Shown here one piece after another: positions 9,501 to 19,489 of a DNA stretch of 64,000 nt. The notes under the pieces are model-generated. The model did not search any database. It saw only the letters and a list, made by a program, of their open reading frames with translations, and was not told the origin of the DNA. This DNA is from Cellulomonas fimi ATCC 484 (lineage in GTDB: Bacteria > Actinomycetota > Actinomycetes > Actinomycetales > Cellulomonadaceae), in NCBI RefSeq assembly GCF_000212695.1, contig NC_015514.1:3224001-3288000 (forward strand), given 5' to 3'. The translations under genes were made by a program, and so were the position numbers. Position 1 is the stretch's first letter. Each line of letters opens with the position of its first letter.

Positions 9501-10788
9501 CCACGACCGGTGTCCCGGTCGCCTCGCCGGTGGGCACGGGCGGCGAGGTGCGCACGGGAGCGGCGCTGGTCGCACCGCCCCAGACGGGCCAGACGGGGGC
9601 CTCCGCGTCGGCGGGCGAGGTGCCCGCACCAGCGTCGTCGGCGCGCGAGGACTCGGAGGTCGCAGCGGCGTCGGGGGCACGCTCCGCGCCGAGGTCGCGG
9701 CCGGCCGGCCGGTCACCGCTGGCCGACGCGGGCGTGGCGTCCGTGGTCGGCTCGGTGGCGGTCGCAGTCGGCGTCGCGCTCTCGCGTGCGGTGGGCGGCG
9801 TCGCGGCGGCGTCGCCCGGCGTCACGGAGCCGGTGTCCGCGGCGCCTGGCACGCCGGCACCCGTCGAGCGGTCCTCGGCGGGCGTCGTGGCGTGCTCGGC
9901 GACCACCGCGTCGTCCTCGGTGGACGCGGTGGCACCGGTGACAGCGGCGGCGGAGGCGTCGACCGGGGAGCCCGCGTGCGGCTCGGCGAGCTCGCCACGG
10001 CCCTCGGCACCCGCGTCCGCTGCCGGGTCGGCACCGGAGTCCTCGACGGTGGGCGCGTCGGTCGCGGCGTCGCCACGCGAGGAGTCGTCGACCGTCGCGG
10101 CACCGATCGGGGCGTCGTCGGCAGTCACGTCGCGTGCAGGGGCGCCGTCCGCGGGCACGTCGGCAGCGGTCCTGTCGTCGGCGGTCACGTCGGCCGCGGT
10201 CGCGTCGACGGCGTCCGTTCCAGCGGCGTCGGCGACGGCCGTGTCAGCGGCAGCGGCGTCGGCGGCGGTCGCGTCGGCGGTGTCCGAGTCAGCGGCGCTC
10301 ACGTTGGCGGCGGTCGCGTCAGCGGCGCCCAAGTCGGCGGCGGTGGCGTCGGCGGTGTCCGAGTCGGCGGCGGTCGCGTCGGCGGCGGTCGCGTCGGCGG
10401 TGGTCACGTCGGCGGTGGTCACGTCGGCGGTGGTCACGTCGGCGGTGGTCACGGCATGTGCCGCGGCGTCGTCGCCGATCGCGGCACCGGCCGCGGCGTC
10501 CTCGGCGGTCGTCTCGTCCGCAGGAGCGTCGCCATCCGTCCCCGCACCGGCAGCCTCAGCCGTGGTGGCGGGCACCGCGTCGGCGTCCTCACCGACCCCG
10601 GTCGAGCCGGGGACGGGGTCGGCGGTGCCGGGCTCCGTCGCGTCGTCGGGTGCCTGGTCGGCGCCGTCGGTACCGGTCTCGTCCGAGGGGGTGTCGGCGC
10701 CGGCCGGGTCCACGACGGGGACCGCCCTCGTCTCGTCGGCGGCGGCGTCCGGCCGGTCGGTCGTGTCGCGGTCGGTCCGGTCGCTCAT
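6589..10788 (-). CDS. VanW-family membrane protein with giant disordered N-terminus
   Basis: A 1399-residue envelope protein. Residues 1 to about 830 are low complexity, rich in Ala, Thr, Pro, Gly and Asp, with degenerate ADxTA repeats near residues 110-205. A single membrane helix follows at about 838-862, after an Arg-rich stretch. The outer part has two PG_binding_4-like domains (about 870-1170) and a VanW domain (about 1174-1317) with GETFSLTEALGP and GGGLSQISTTTYNAA. VanW/YoaR proteins are thought to act in the cell wall; biochemistry is poorly known. Most relatives have shorter N-termini. The start at 10788 follows a TAGAAT -10 with an AGGGGAGCAGG-like site. The cytoplasmic tail may be a phosphorylation or scaffold region (inference). 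Confidence 0.8.
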   Translation of the reverse strand: MSDRTDRDTTDRPDAAADETRAVPVVDPAGADTPSDETGTDGADQAPDDATEPGTADPVPGSTGVGEDADAVPATTAEAAGAGTDGDAPADETTAEDAAAGAAIGDDAAAHAVTTADVTTADVTTADVTTADATAADATAADSDTADATAADLGAADATAANVSAADSDTADATAADAAAADTAVADAAGTDAVDATAADVTADDRTAADVPADGAPARDVTADDAPIGAATVDDSSRGDAATDAPTVEDSGADPAADAGAEGRGELAEPHAGSPVDASAAAVTGATASTEDDAVVAEHATTPAEDRSTGAGVPGAADTGSVTPGDAAATPPTARESATPTATATEPTTDATPASASGDRPAGRDLGAERAPDAAATSESSRADDAGAGTSPADAEAPVWPVWGGATSAAPVRTSPPVPTGEATGTPVVASSTPEAGTSAASAARTTETSAPAGPATEPPATPSTPAASAAGPEQTSAAPGTAAPAQALAGAGHPAAEDRSSAATRPTSAEPAPEAPAAPRAAAAAGAPAVPSANAPAGTPAAPPATTPAGAPPALPATAPAAAAPSPATASPTPASSTTQPPAQQAGPPRSAPAQPTASAAGGPASPAAPQPPARTATPTSAGPTGAGAPGPSGAGAPGPTGAGSTGAGAPGPSGASAPGAGHPAAAGAAPGGAAGAVPPTGPAPVRPAGATYPGAAATAAAAAAAGTSSAAVASSAAGASSAATTTPPTRPVTPPTAPAGSGGAVPNPAARPAAGQAPAAPPTSGPRPPAAPPEPARAAGTAAAPAAAGPFSPVGGSRPDPLTPRIASGPVPPQPAEEREPSPLDVFEPEERRRPWLKPLLVVAIVLVVLVGGYVGASYALGDRVPNGATVAGVDIGGLTSQDAVARLEESLADASTEPIPVEAQDVQATIDPAAAGLTFDPQATVDGLTGVRLAEPARLWRHVVGAGETTPVTSVDDAALESAVEGLGSSLVLAPVDGTVVFADGEAHATQAVDGWELDSEGALDVVRRDWLAGERPLELPTTTVEPDITQAETDAALADVATPLASAPVTVAVADRQATLEPDVLTANASLVPTDGDLVLQLNGEALVESVLGQLPDLLTTSEDAHFDLSSGTPVIVPGTPGTTLDPAALATAVAGAAVAPDRTARVELVQSDPSESTAELEALGVKEIVSEFSTPLTAEPRRTRNITNGAANISGTLVRPGETFSLTEALGPVDAAHGYVQAGAIVSGEHVDAWGGGLSQISTTTYNAAHFAGFEDVEHKPHSEWFARYPEGREATIFTGTLDMRWKNNTPYGALVQAWVDGGRVYVRIWGTKYWTVESTTSPRSGVVSPTTVYSQSPTCEPQSAGNPGFSVTVTRKLYLDGELKDTDTNSWRYKPQNKVVCGTAPTPGAAPTP
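10401..10454 (-). repeat. 15-bp tandem repeat inside the VanW-family gene
   Basis: Three exact copies of TGGTCACGTCGGCGG at 10401, 10416 and 10431 plus a partial fourth from 10446. Read on the coding strand they encode TADVT units. They are the least diverged part of a longer degenerate pentapeptide array (about 10185-10454). In-frame length change by slippage is expected here. Confidence 0.9.
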
Positions 10789-10830
10789 CCTGCTCCCCTG
10801 CGGTCTGCGCGCGCGTCGTGCGCCCGCGCG

Positions 10831-10836
10831 ATTCTA
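10831..10836 (-). promoter_or_regulatory. -10 element of the VanW-family gene
   Basis: TAGAAT on the minus strand, 42 nt upstream of the start codon and preceded by G. The same GTAGAATCG core precedes typA and oppB in this window. No strong -35. Confidence 0.45.
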
Positions 10837-10933
10837 CGGCCCTTGCCTGGGACGATCGTGCGAGGTCAGGCCGCGCCGGGGTGCTTTCTCACCCGCCGCG
10901 CGCAGGTCGGGCACAGGTCCGCCACGCGGGCGG

Positions 10934-11431
10934 TCAGCGGACGCCGCGCACCCGGCCGCGCAGGTGGACGAGTCCCCCGGCGTCGGGCGCGCCCTGCTGC
11001 GCGGCCAGGACGGTCCCGACGACGACGTCGTGGTCGCCGGCCCGGTGGACGTCGGCGGTCCGGCAGTCGAACCAGGCGGCGGCGCCGTCGAGCCAGGCGG
11101 CGTCGGTCGTGGCCGAGCGGCGGTGCGGGACACGCGCGAGCTGGTCGAACGCGGGCCGGCCCGCGGACGCGAGCCAGTCCGCGGTGGGGGCCTGGTCGTC
11201 GGCGAGGACGGAGACGGCCCACGTGTCGACGTCGTCGAGGGCGTCGCGCAGACGCGCGTCGGTGTGCACGCAGAACAGGAGCATCGGGGGCTCGAGCGAC
11301 ACCGACACGACGGACCCGACGGTCGCGGCGTGGTCGGTCCCGCGCCAGCGCAGCGTCACGACGGCCACACCTGCGGGCAGGCGGCCGACGGCGGCACGGA
11401 ACACGTCCGCGGGCAGGGCCGCGGACGTCAC
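10934..11431 (-). CDS. flavin reductase domain protein
   Basis: A 165-residue FMN-binding split-barrel protein of the flavin reductase-like family, which reduces free FMN or FAD with NAD(P)H or supplies reduced flavin to a monooxygenase. Typical segments are LPAGVAVVTLRW near the N-terminus, ATVGSVVSVSLEPPMLLFC, and the C-terminal HRAGDHDVVVGTVL. The GTG at 11431 overlaps the stop of the upstream gene as GTGA, so translation is coupled. It is the last gene of the typA-mshB-DUF6113-reductase set. No monooxygenase partner lies nearby, so the electron acceptor is unknown. Family assignment is good; substrate specificity cannot be given. Confidence 0.82.
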   Translation of the reverse strand: MTSAALPADVFRAAVGRLPAGVAVVTLRWRGTDHAATVGSVVSVSLEPPMLLFCVHTDARLRDALDDVDTWAVSVLADDQAPTADWLASAGRPAFDQLARVPHRRSATTDAAWLDGAAAWFDCRTADVHRAGDHDVVVGTVLAAQQGAPDAGGLVHLRGRVRGVR

Positions 11432-11847
11432 GGTGCGGGGTCCGGGGCGGGCTGGACCTCGTCCGTGGTGCGGGCGGGCCGCTCGGTGCGCGGCTCGTCC
11501 CGGAAGAGCCCGCGGGGGGCGAGCGCGGCGGCGACGAGCGCGGCGGCCGCGGCCAGCACCCACACCCAGCCGATCCCCTGCTGCGCGGGGACGAGGACGT
11601 CGCCGCCGGGGCCGGTGCGGGCGAGCGTGGTGACGCTGAGGAACATCCCGCCGGCGAAGCCCCCGAGCGCGACTCCCCCGGCCCACGCACGGGACAGCAG
11701 TCCCGCCCCGAGGACGAGGAGCACGCACAGCAGCAGGCCCCAGGGCGGGGTGCTGCGGTGCATGACGGTCCCCACGGCCCCCACGAGGAGGCCGAGGACG
11801 AAGGTCGCGGCGGCCTTGCCGAGCGCGCCGGGCGTCAGGGGATGCAC
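11428..11847 (-). CDS. DUF6113-type small membrane protein
   Basis: A 139-residue protein with four hydrophobic segments (about residues 8-28, 33-50, 52-75 and 88-108) and an acidic, Pro-rich cytoplasmic tail (RTTDEVQPAPDPAP). It matches the DUF6113 family, found next to mshB in many actinobacteria; M. tuberculosis Rv1171 occupies the same place. GTG at 11847 is 5 nt after the mshB stop, and its own stop overlaps the flavin reductase start by 4 nt, so all three are one transcript. Function is unknown; constant linkage to mshB hints at a mycothiol or envelope role (inference). Confidence 0.75.
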   Translation of the reverse strand: MHPLTPGALGKAAATFVLGLLVGAVGTVMHRSTPPWGLLLCVLLVLGAGLLSRAWAGGVALGGFAGGMFLSVTTLARTGPGGDVLVPAQQGIGWVWVLAAAAALVAAALAPRGLFRDEPRTERPARTTDEVQPAPDPAP

Positions 11848-11852
11848 GCGCG

Positions 11853-12800
11853 TCAGGCTACCGGCCGGATCCCGGCGACCCCGGTCAGGGTCGAGGTGGT
11901 GCCGCGCGCGAGCCGGTAGCCCTCCGTGGGCAGCAGCGGGGCGAGGACGTCGTTGCTGAGCGCGTAGCGGCCGACGAGGGCGTCGTCGCCGTCGACGGCC
12001 TCGACCGCCTGCACCTGGGTCCCGTGGGCGCGCAGCGCGGCGAGGACCGCGTCCCGGACGGGCGGGACGGCGACCTCGACGTCGACGGAGGGGACCGCGA
12101 CGGACGGCAGGTCGCCGCCGGGATCGGGGGCGGTGAGCAGTCGGTCGCCGCGTGCCGCACCGGAGGCGTCCGCGGTGGGGGCCAGGGCGCGGTACGCCGC
12201 GCGCAGGGCGTCCTCGCGCTGCGCGGCCCACAGGACGGTCGGCACCCGGTGCGCCGGGTGGTCGTCGTCGGCGGCCGTGGCGGCGAGCTCGAGCGCGCGC
12301 TCCGTGACGCGGTGGGCGTGCACGTGGTCCGGGTGCCCGTACCCGCCGGCGGGCTCGTAGGTGACGACCACGTCCGGGCGTCGGTCACGCAGGACGCGCG
12401 CGAGGCGCGCCGCGGCGACGTCGACGGGCACCGCGACGAACGCGCGGGGCGGCACGTCGGCGGTGCTTCCCGCAAGACCGGCGCCGAGCCACGCCATGCC
12501 GGAGTCCTCGTAGCGGTCGGCACGAGGGCCCGCCGCTCCGTCGAGGAAGACGTGGTCGCGCACGCCGAGCGCCGCGAGCGCGCGCGCGAGCTCACCCTCC
12601 CGGTGCGCGGCGAGCGCGGGGCCGTCGCCCTCGAGGTGCGCCAGGTCCGCGCCGATGACCTCGCCCCGCTCGCCGCGCGTGCAGGTCACGACGGTGACGG
12701 GCCGCTCGGCGTGGGCCCAGGTGGCGAGCAGCGCGCCGGTCGACAGGCTCTCGTCGTCGGGGTGCGCGTGCACCGCGACGACCCCGCCGACCGGCGTCAC
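11853..12800 (-). CDS. mshB: GlcNAc-Ins deacetylase of mycothiol synthesis
   Basis: Zn-dependent deacetylase that converts GlcNAc-inositol to GlcN-inositol, the second step of mycothiol synthesis. The 315-residue PIG-L/LmbE-fold protein has AHPDDES near the N-terminus (zinc His13 and Asp16; Asp15 the likely catalytic base) and GYGHPDHVHAH (zinc His near 155). Length and C-terminal extension fit MshB rather than the paralogue Mca. GTG at 12800 begins 2 nt after the typA stop, so the gene is probably translationally coupled to typA, with DUF6113 and flavin reductase genes following. It shows that this organism uses mycothiol as its low-molecular-weight thiol. Confidence 0.9.
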   Translation of the reverse strand: MTPVGGVVAVHAHPDDESLSTGALLATWAHAERPVTVVTCTRGERGEVIGADLAHLEGDGPALAAHREGELARALAALGVRDHVFLDGAAGPRADRYEDSGMAWLGAGLAGSTADVPPRAFVAVPVDVAAARLARVLRDRRPDVVVTYEPAGGYGHPDHVHAHRVTERALELAATAADDDHPAHRVPTVLWAAQREDALRAAYRALAPTADASGAARGDRLLTAPDPGGDLPSVAVPSVDVEVAVPPVRDAVLAALRAHGTQVQAVEAVDGDDALVGRYALSNDVLAPLLPTEGYRLARGTTSTLTGVAGIRPVA

Positions 12801-12802
12801 GC

Positions 12803-14734
<1,932 letters not shown>

Positions 14735-14787
14735 GGGTGTACTCGGCTTTCGCAGGTGGGGAGCGCGCCGGGACGTGGCGCCGGACG

Positions 14788-14793
14788 ATTCTA
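14788..14793 (-). promoter_or_regulatory. typA -10 element
   Basis: TAGAAT on the minus strand within GTAGAATCGTCC, the same 12-mer found upstream of oppB. It implies a 5' leader of about 45-50 nt for typA and lies downstream of the LpqW-like gene stop, so typA has its own promoter. Confidence 0.5.
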
Positions 14794-14833
14794 CCCGCCC
14801 GACCCCTGCGGGCGCCGTGGCGCCCGTCACGCG

Positions 14834-16636
14834 TCAGGACGCGGAGCGGGCCCACCCCCACCACGACGTCAGGTCCGCGCGGCTGAGGGCGAGGGGCGGC
14901 ACGTCGGCCACCTGCGGGAGCCGGTCGGCCGTCTCGGTGTCCGGCTCGCGGGTGGCGACCAGGACCGGCTGGCGCACCAGCGACAGGACCGCCGCGCCGT
15001 CTGCGAGCGTGGCAGCGACGGCGTCGAGCGCCTCGGGCCGGGCCGCCGTGTCGAGGGACGTGGTCAGGGCGTCGACGGCCGCGTCGGTCGCGGGCGACGT
15101 CCAGCCGGTGACGTTCGTCGCGCCCTGCGTGCGCCACCGGGCGGCCGTCGCCGCGGCCCCGAGGTCGGCCTGCGGGACGGGCAGCAGCGCGACGTCCCAC
15201 GCGTCGGTCGCGTCGCGCAGGTCCGCCGTGACGTCGCCGACCGGCTCGTACCGGCGCACCGCGAAGCCGGCCTCCGCGGCCTGCTCGGTGAGGAGGTCGA
15301 GGACCCGCAGGCGCACCGGGTCAGCCGTGTTGGTGAGCACGCGGACGACGACCGGGGTGCTGACCCCGGCCGCCGCGAGCGCGGACTCCGCGGCGGCGAC
15401 GTCGGTCTCGGGTCCGTCGACCTCGCCCGCCTCGGGACCGACCGCGGGCAGCAGCGCGTCCGCCGGCTCCGCCTCCGGCCACAGGCGCGACGCGACCGAC
15501 TCGACGACCTCGTCCCGCGGGACGGTCGCGAGGAACGCGGTGCGCACCGCCGCGGCCTTCGCCGCGTCCCCCTCGTAGGCGGCCGGGTCGAACGCTCCCC
15601 CGCCCGCGACCTGGAGCTGCAGCTGCAGCGTGGCGTCACCACCCGCCGCCGTCGTCACGTCCTCGACGTCGTCGAGCGCGTCGAGCACGTCGACGGTGTC
15701 CGCGGGTGCGATGACGTCGACCTCGCCGTCCCGCAGCGCCGTGACCTGGTCGAGCGGGTGGAGGTCGGTGCGCAGCACGACCCGGTCGTACGCTGCCGGC
15801 CGCTCGCCGTCGTACTCCTCGTTCCGGACCAGCTCGACGGTCCGCCCCGGCACGACGCGGTCGACGACGTAGGGGCCGGTCGTGACGGCGGCCGTCGCGT
15901 CCTCGGCGAGCAGCTCGGCCGTCGTCGCGGTCCGCCACGCGCGCGACAGCGACCGCAGCGCGCCCTTGTCCTCGGCGGCGAACGCCGCCGTCACCGCGGC
16001 GGCGGCCTCCTGCGGGTCCTCCACGCCGAGCACGCTCGTCCCGAGGACGTGCGCGGGCACGTTGACGTCGAGCGCGACCGCCCAGTCCGCGACCGGGGCG
16101 TCGTAGACGAGCGTGACCGTCGCGCCGTCGACCGCCGGGGCCTGCGGGACGTGCACGAGCGCCGCCGACGTCGCGGCGAAGGCCACGCCCGCGTCGAGCG
16201 CGTCGCCGTTCGTCAGCTCCCCGGCGGCGTCGACCTCGGGCACCACGTCGTCGTACATGCCGCTGCGCGCGGCCCACTCCAGGACGAGGTCGTGCGGCGT
16301 CACCGGGACGCCGTCCGACCACGTGGCGGTCTCCGCGATCGTGTACCGGACGGTGAGCGGCGCGTCGGCGACCTTCTCGACCGTCCCGAACGACGTGTCG
16401 AAGGCGGGCGAGCCGTCCTCCTCGACGGACACGAACCCGGACTGCACGAGCGAGCGGACGAGCGTGCTGCCTGCGGTGCGCCCCTGCGACGTCCCCGCGT
16501 TGAGCGAGCCGAAGTCCGCGTCGACGGCGACGACGACCGTCCCGGCGCGCTCCGGGTCGGGCTCGACCTGCGTGCAGCCGCCCACGAGCCCGACCAGCAC
16601 GACGAGCGCCGCGCCCCCCACCGACGACCTGCGCAC
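14834..16636 (-). CDS. LpqW-like family 5 solute-binding lipoprotein
   Basis: A 600-residue lipoprotein with lipobox VGLVGGC (Cys21) and a family 5 (oligopeptide/nickel type) extracellular solute-binding domain over most of its length (VRYTIAETATWSDGVPVTPHDLVLEWA is characteristic). It stands apart from the permease genes and directly upstream of typA. M. tuberculosis has the same pairing: lpqW (Rv1166) next to typA (Rv1165). LpqW resembles a peptide-binding protein but acts in phosphatidylinositol mannoside/lipoarabinomannan synthesis rather than import. A similar envelope role is plausible here; alternatively it is a second binding protein for the Opp system downstream of oppDF. GTG at 16636 has GGGAGGTCC upstream. 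Confidence 0.75.
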   Translation of the reverse strand: MRRSSVGGAALVVLVGLVGGCTQVEPDPERAGTVVVAVDADFGSLNAGTSQGRTAGSTLVRSLVQSGFVSVEEDGSPAFDTSFGTVEKVADAPLTVRYTIAETATWSDGVPVTPHDLVLEWAARSGMYDDVVPEVDAAGELTNGDALDAGVAFAATSAALVHVPQAPAVDGATVTLVYDAPVADWAVALDVNVPAHVLGTSVLGVEDPQEAAAAVTAAFAAEDKGALRSLSRAWRTATTAELLAEDATAAVTTGPYVVDRVVPGRTVELVRNEEYDGERPAAYDRVVLRTDLHPLDQVTALRDGEVDVIAPADTVDVLDALDDVEDVTTAAGGDATLQLQLQVAGGGAFDPAAYEGDAAKAAAVRTAFLATVPRDEVVESVASRLWPEAEPADALLPAVGPEAGEVDGPETDVAAAESALAAAGVSTPVVVRVLTNTADPVRLRVLDLLTEQAAEAGFAVRRYEPVGDVTADLRDATDAWDVALLPVPQADLGAAATAARWRTQGATNVTGWTSPATDAAVDALTTSLDTAARPEALDAVAATLADGAAVLSLVRQPVLVATREPDTETADRLPQVADVPPLALSRADLTSWWGWARSAS

Positions 16637-16820
16637 GCCACGGACCTCCCGCTCGGAACGGATCCGACGGACGAACCGTCGGGCATCACCCAGGACGGTC
16701 TCACACCGCCCCTACCAGCGGATATCGGTCGGGACCACCCGGACCTGAACTCTGCCGGACATCAGGGACGTCGACGCCGCGCCACGCGGACGGCTTCGGT
16801 CCGCGACGGGCCCGGCACGG

Positions 16821-16863
16821 CGAAGGGCGGGCCGCACGGTCGTCCCGCGCAGCCCGCCCTTCG
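16821..16863 (-). terminator. terminator downstream of oppDF
   Basis: Perfect 12-bp arms CGAAGGGCGGGC (16821-16832) and its complement (16852-16863) around a 19-nt loop, starting 13 nt after the oppDF stop. It separates the opp genes from the LpqW-like gene. Confidence 0.65.
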
Positions 16864-16875
16864 AGGTCCTCGACG

Positions 16876-18771
16876 TCAGACGCCGGTCCCGCCGTCGCGT
16901 GCGGAACGCGAGTCGACGTCGGACTTCGCCTTCTGCTCGCGGTCGTCGAGCTCGGCCAGGAGCCGCTTGCGCTCGTCGCCCGCGGCACGGCGTCCGGCCT
17001 CGGTGTCGGCCTGGCGCAGCGCGGCCTCGGCCTCCTCGATGAGCCGGTCGCGCTCCTCGCGGCGCAGCTTCTGCTCCGCGGGGTTCGGCACGGGGACCGC
17101 GGCGAGCAGGCGCCGCGTGTAGTCCTGCTGCGGGCGGCGCAGGATCTCGTCGCGCGGACCGACCTCGACGAGCTGGCCCTTGTTGAGCACCGCGATCCGG
17201 CTGGACAGGATCTCGACGACGGCCAGGTCGTGGCTGATGAACAGGCACGCGAAGCCGTACTCGCGCTGCAGCTCCTGGAACAGCTCGAGGACGCGGGCCT
17301 GCACGGACACGTCGAGCGCGGACGTCGGCTCGTCGGCGATGAGCAGCTTGGGGCTCAGCGCGAGCGCACGCGCGATGCCGACGCGCTGGCGCTGGCCGCC
17401 GGACAGCTCGTGCGGGTAGCGGTTGCGCATCGAGCGCTGCAGGTGGACCCGGTCGAGCAGGTCCTCGACGCGCTTGCTCAGCTCGGCGCCCTTGGCGATG
17501 CCGTGCAGCTTGAGCGGCTCGCCGATGGACTCGCCGATCGGCAGGCGCGGGTTGAGCGACGACCCCGGGTCCTGGAAGACGATCGACACGTCCTGGCGGA
17601 CCCCGCGCAGGGCCTTGGGCTTGATGCCGGCCAGCTCGACGCCGTTGACCTTCATGGACCCACCGGCGACGGGGAGCAGACCGACCGCGGCACGGCCGAC
17701 GGTCGTCTTGCCCGAGCCGGACTCGCCGACGAGGCCGAGCACCTCGCCGCGGCCGATCGTCAGGTCGACGCTGTTGATCGCCCGGAACGCGGGGATGCGG
17801 CCGCGCGACGGGTACTCGATGACGAGGTCGCGCGCCTCGAGCGCGAACTCGGTGGGTGCCGCGGCGGGCGCGGTCACCGGCGTGGCGGTGGTCGCCGACG
17901 TGACGTCGTGCTCCGCGCCGGGCGCCTGGAACGTCTCCGACCCGAGGTGCGGCACGGACTCCAGGAGCTGGATCGTGTACGGGTGCGTCGGGCGGTTGAA
18001 GATCGCGTCGGACGTGCCCTGCTCGACGATCCGCCCGTTCTTCATGACGAGCACGCGGTCGGACAGGTCGGCGACGACGCCCATGTCGTGCGTGATGAGC
18101 ACGATCCCGGAGTCGATGCGGCTGCGCAGGTCGCGCATGAGCTTGAGGATCTCGGCCTGGACGGTCACGTCGAGGGCCGTCGTCGGCTCGTCCGCGATGA
18201 GCAGCTTCGGGTCGCACGCGAGCGCCTGGGCGATCATCGCGCGCTGCCGCTGCCCGCCCGACAGCTGGTGCGGGTACTTGTCGACGGCACGCTCGGGGTC
18301 CGGGATGTCGACGAGCTTGAGCAGCTCGACGGCCCGCACCCGCGCGGCCTTCGGGCCCATGTCGAAGTGGACGCGCAGCGTCTCGATGATCTGGAACCCG
18401 ACGGTGTAGACGGGGTTCAGGGCGGTCATCGGCTCCTGGAAGATGACCGCGACCTCCTTGCCGCGGACGCTGCTGAGCTGCTTGTGCGTCAGCCCGAGCA
18501 GCTCGCGGCCCGCGAGCTTCGCGGAGCCGGACGCGCGGCCGTTGGGCGGCAGCAGGCCGATGAGCGACATCGACGACTGCGTCTTGCCGGAGCCGGACTC
18601 GCCGACGATGGCGAGCACCTCCCCGGGGCGCACGTCGTAGGACACGTCGATCGCGGCGGGGTACCACTCGCCGTCGACGAAGAACTCGACGGCCAGGTCA
18701 CGGACCTCGAGGATGGGCGCCTTGCCGTCCGGCTGGGGGGCCGGGACGGGCGCGAGGGTCTCGGTGCTCAC
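16876..18771 (-). CDS. oppDF: oligopeptide ABC transporter, fused ATP-binding protein
   Basis: A 631-residue fusion of the two ATPase subunits of an oligopeptide/dipeptide importer. The N-terminal half has [19 protein letters not shown] and LLIADEPTTALDV; the second half, from about residue 305, has [19 protein letters not shown] and LLIADEPTSALDV. Each half carries the oligopeptide-transporter C-terminal extension (RRPQQDYTRRLLAAVPVPNP at the end), then a charged helical tail rich in Glu, Arg and Ala. Fused OppDF is common in actinobacteria. It lies downstream of oppB-oppC on the same strand but is separated by the antisense PH-domain gene, so it may have its own promoter. Confidence 0.9.
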   Translation of the reverse strand: MSTETLAPVPAPQPDGKAPILEVRDLAVEFFVDGEWYPAAIDVSYDVRPGEVLAIVGESGSGKTQSSMSLIGLLPPNGRASGSAKLAGRELLGLTHKQLSSVRGKEVAVIFQEPMTALNPVYTVGFQIIETLRVHFDMGPKAARVRAVELLKLVDIPDPERAVDKYPHQLSGGQRQRAMIAQALACDPKLLIADEPTTALDVTVQAEILKLMRDLRSRIDSGIVLITHDMGVVADLSDRVLVMKNGRIVEQGTSDAIFNRPTHPYTIQLLESVPHLGSETFQAPGAEHDVTSATTATPVTAPAAAPTEFALEARDLVIEYPSRGRIPAFRAINSVDLTIGRGEVLGLVGESGSGKTTVGRAAVGLLPVAGGSMKVNGVELAGIKPKALRGVRQDVSIVFQDPGSSLNPRLPIGESIGEPLKLHGIAKGAELSKRVEDLLDRVHLQRSMRNRYPHELSGGQRQRVGIARALALSPKLLIADEPTSALDVSVQARVLELFQELQREYGFACLFISHDLAVVEILSSRIAVLNKGQLVEVGPRDEILRRPQQDYTRRLLAAVPVPNPAEQKLRREERDRLIEEAEAALRQADTEAGRRAAGDERKRLLAELDDREQKAKSDVDSRSARDGGTGV

Positions 18772-18860
18772 GGTTCGAGCGGTTCCTTCCGTGCGGGGAT
18801 CTCCGGTGCGGTCGCGCGGTGGCGCGCAGCCGGTCCGGAGCCGTCTGGGACGATGACCGC

Positions 18861-19472
18861 ATGGTGGCGGACGTCGTGGAGTACCGGCCGGGGTTCGGCC
18901 GAGGTCTTGCTGTGGTCGTGGTGGTGCTGTGCCTCGTGGGTGCCGTGAGCGGTCTGCTGACCGACGCCGGCACGACGCTGCCCTACCTGCCCCTGCTCGC
19001 GCTGATCGCCGTCGGCGCCTGGGCGGCGTACTGGCGTCCCGCCGTCGTGGTGACGCCCGCGGGGGTCGAGCTGCGCAACGTGCTGCGCACGGTCGAGATC
19101 CCGTGGCCCGCCGTGCAGGAGATCGGCACCCAGTACGCGCTCACGCTGCGCACCGCGTACGGCTCGTACGCCGCGTGGGCCGCTCCCGCACCGAGCGCGG
19201 TGCGCACGGGACGGGCCCAGGCCGGTGACGACAAGCACCTGCCGAGCAGCACCTACGGCCCCGGCGGCAGCGTGCGTCCCGGCGACCTCGCCCGGACCGG
19301 GTCCGGTGAGGCCGCCGCGATCGTCCGCCACCGCTGGGAGCAGGTGCGCGACGCAGGCCTGCTCGACGACCCCCGCCTCGAGCACGAGCGCCCGCGCGTG
19401 CGCTGGCACACCGGCACGATCGCCGCGACGGCGGTCCTGCTGGTGGCGAGCGTCGTGGCGCTCGTGCTCTGA
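18861..19472 (+). CDS. PH-domain membrane protein
   Basis: A 203-residue protein with two N-terminal hydrophobic segments (about residues 13-30 and 38-56), a bacterial PH-like domain (WRPAVVVTPAGVELRNVLRT, then IPWPAVQEIGTQYALTLRT) and a C-terminal membrane segment. This layout is the actinobacterial PH-domain family with unknown role. The ATG at 18861 is favoured over the upstream GTG: it begins MVADVVEYRPGFG and a GACGAT box sits 6 nt upstream. It is on the strand opposite the opp genes, between oppC and oppDF, diverging from oppDF and converging on oppC (17 bp apart). Confidence 0.65.
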   Translation: MVADVVEYRPGFGRGLAVVVVVLCLVGAVSGLLTDAGTTLPYLPLLALIAVGAWAAYWRPAVVVTPAGVELRNVLRTVEIPWPAVQEIGTQYALTLRTAYGSYAAWAAPAPSAVRTGRAQAGDDKHLPSSTYGPGGSVRPGDLARTGSGEAAAIVRHRWEQVRDAGLLDDPRLEHERPRVRWHTGTIAATAVLLVASVVALVL

Positions 19473-19489
19473 GCGGAGGGTCACGGGGA

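Noticed and set aside
6988..11959. Very long plus-strand open frames (over 1000 codons) opposite the VanW-family gene
   Set aside because: They lie antisense to a clear gene, have Arg/Gly/Ala-rich repetitive products and arise because stop codons are rare in GC-rich repeats.
14735..14830. Longer typA with 32 extra N-terminal residues from GTG 14830
   Set aside because: It would include the TAGAAT promoter region and has no conserved sequence; the ATG at 14734 fits better.
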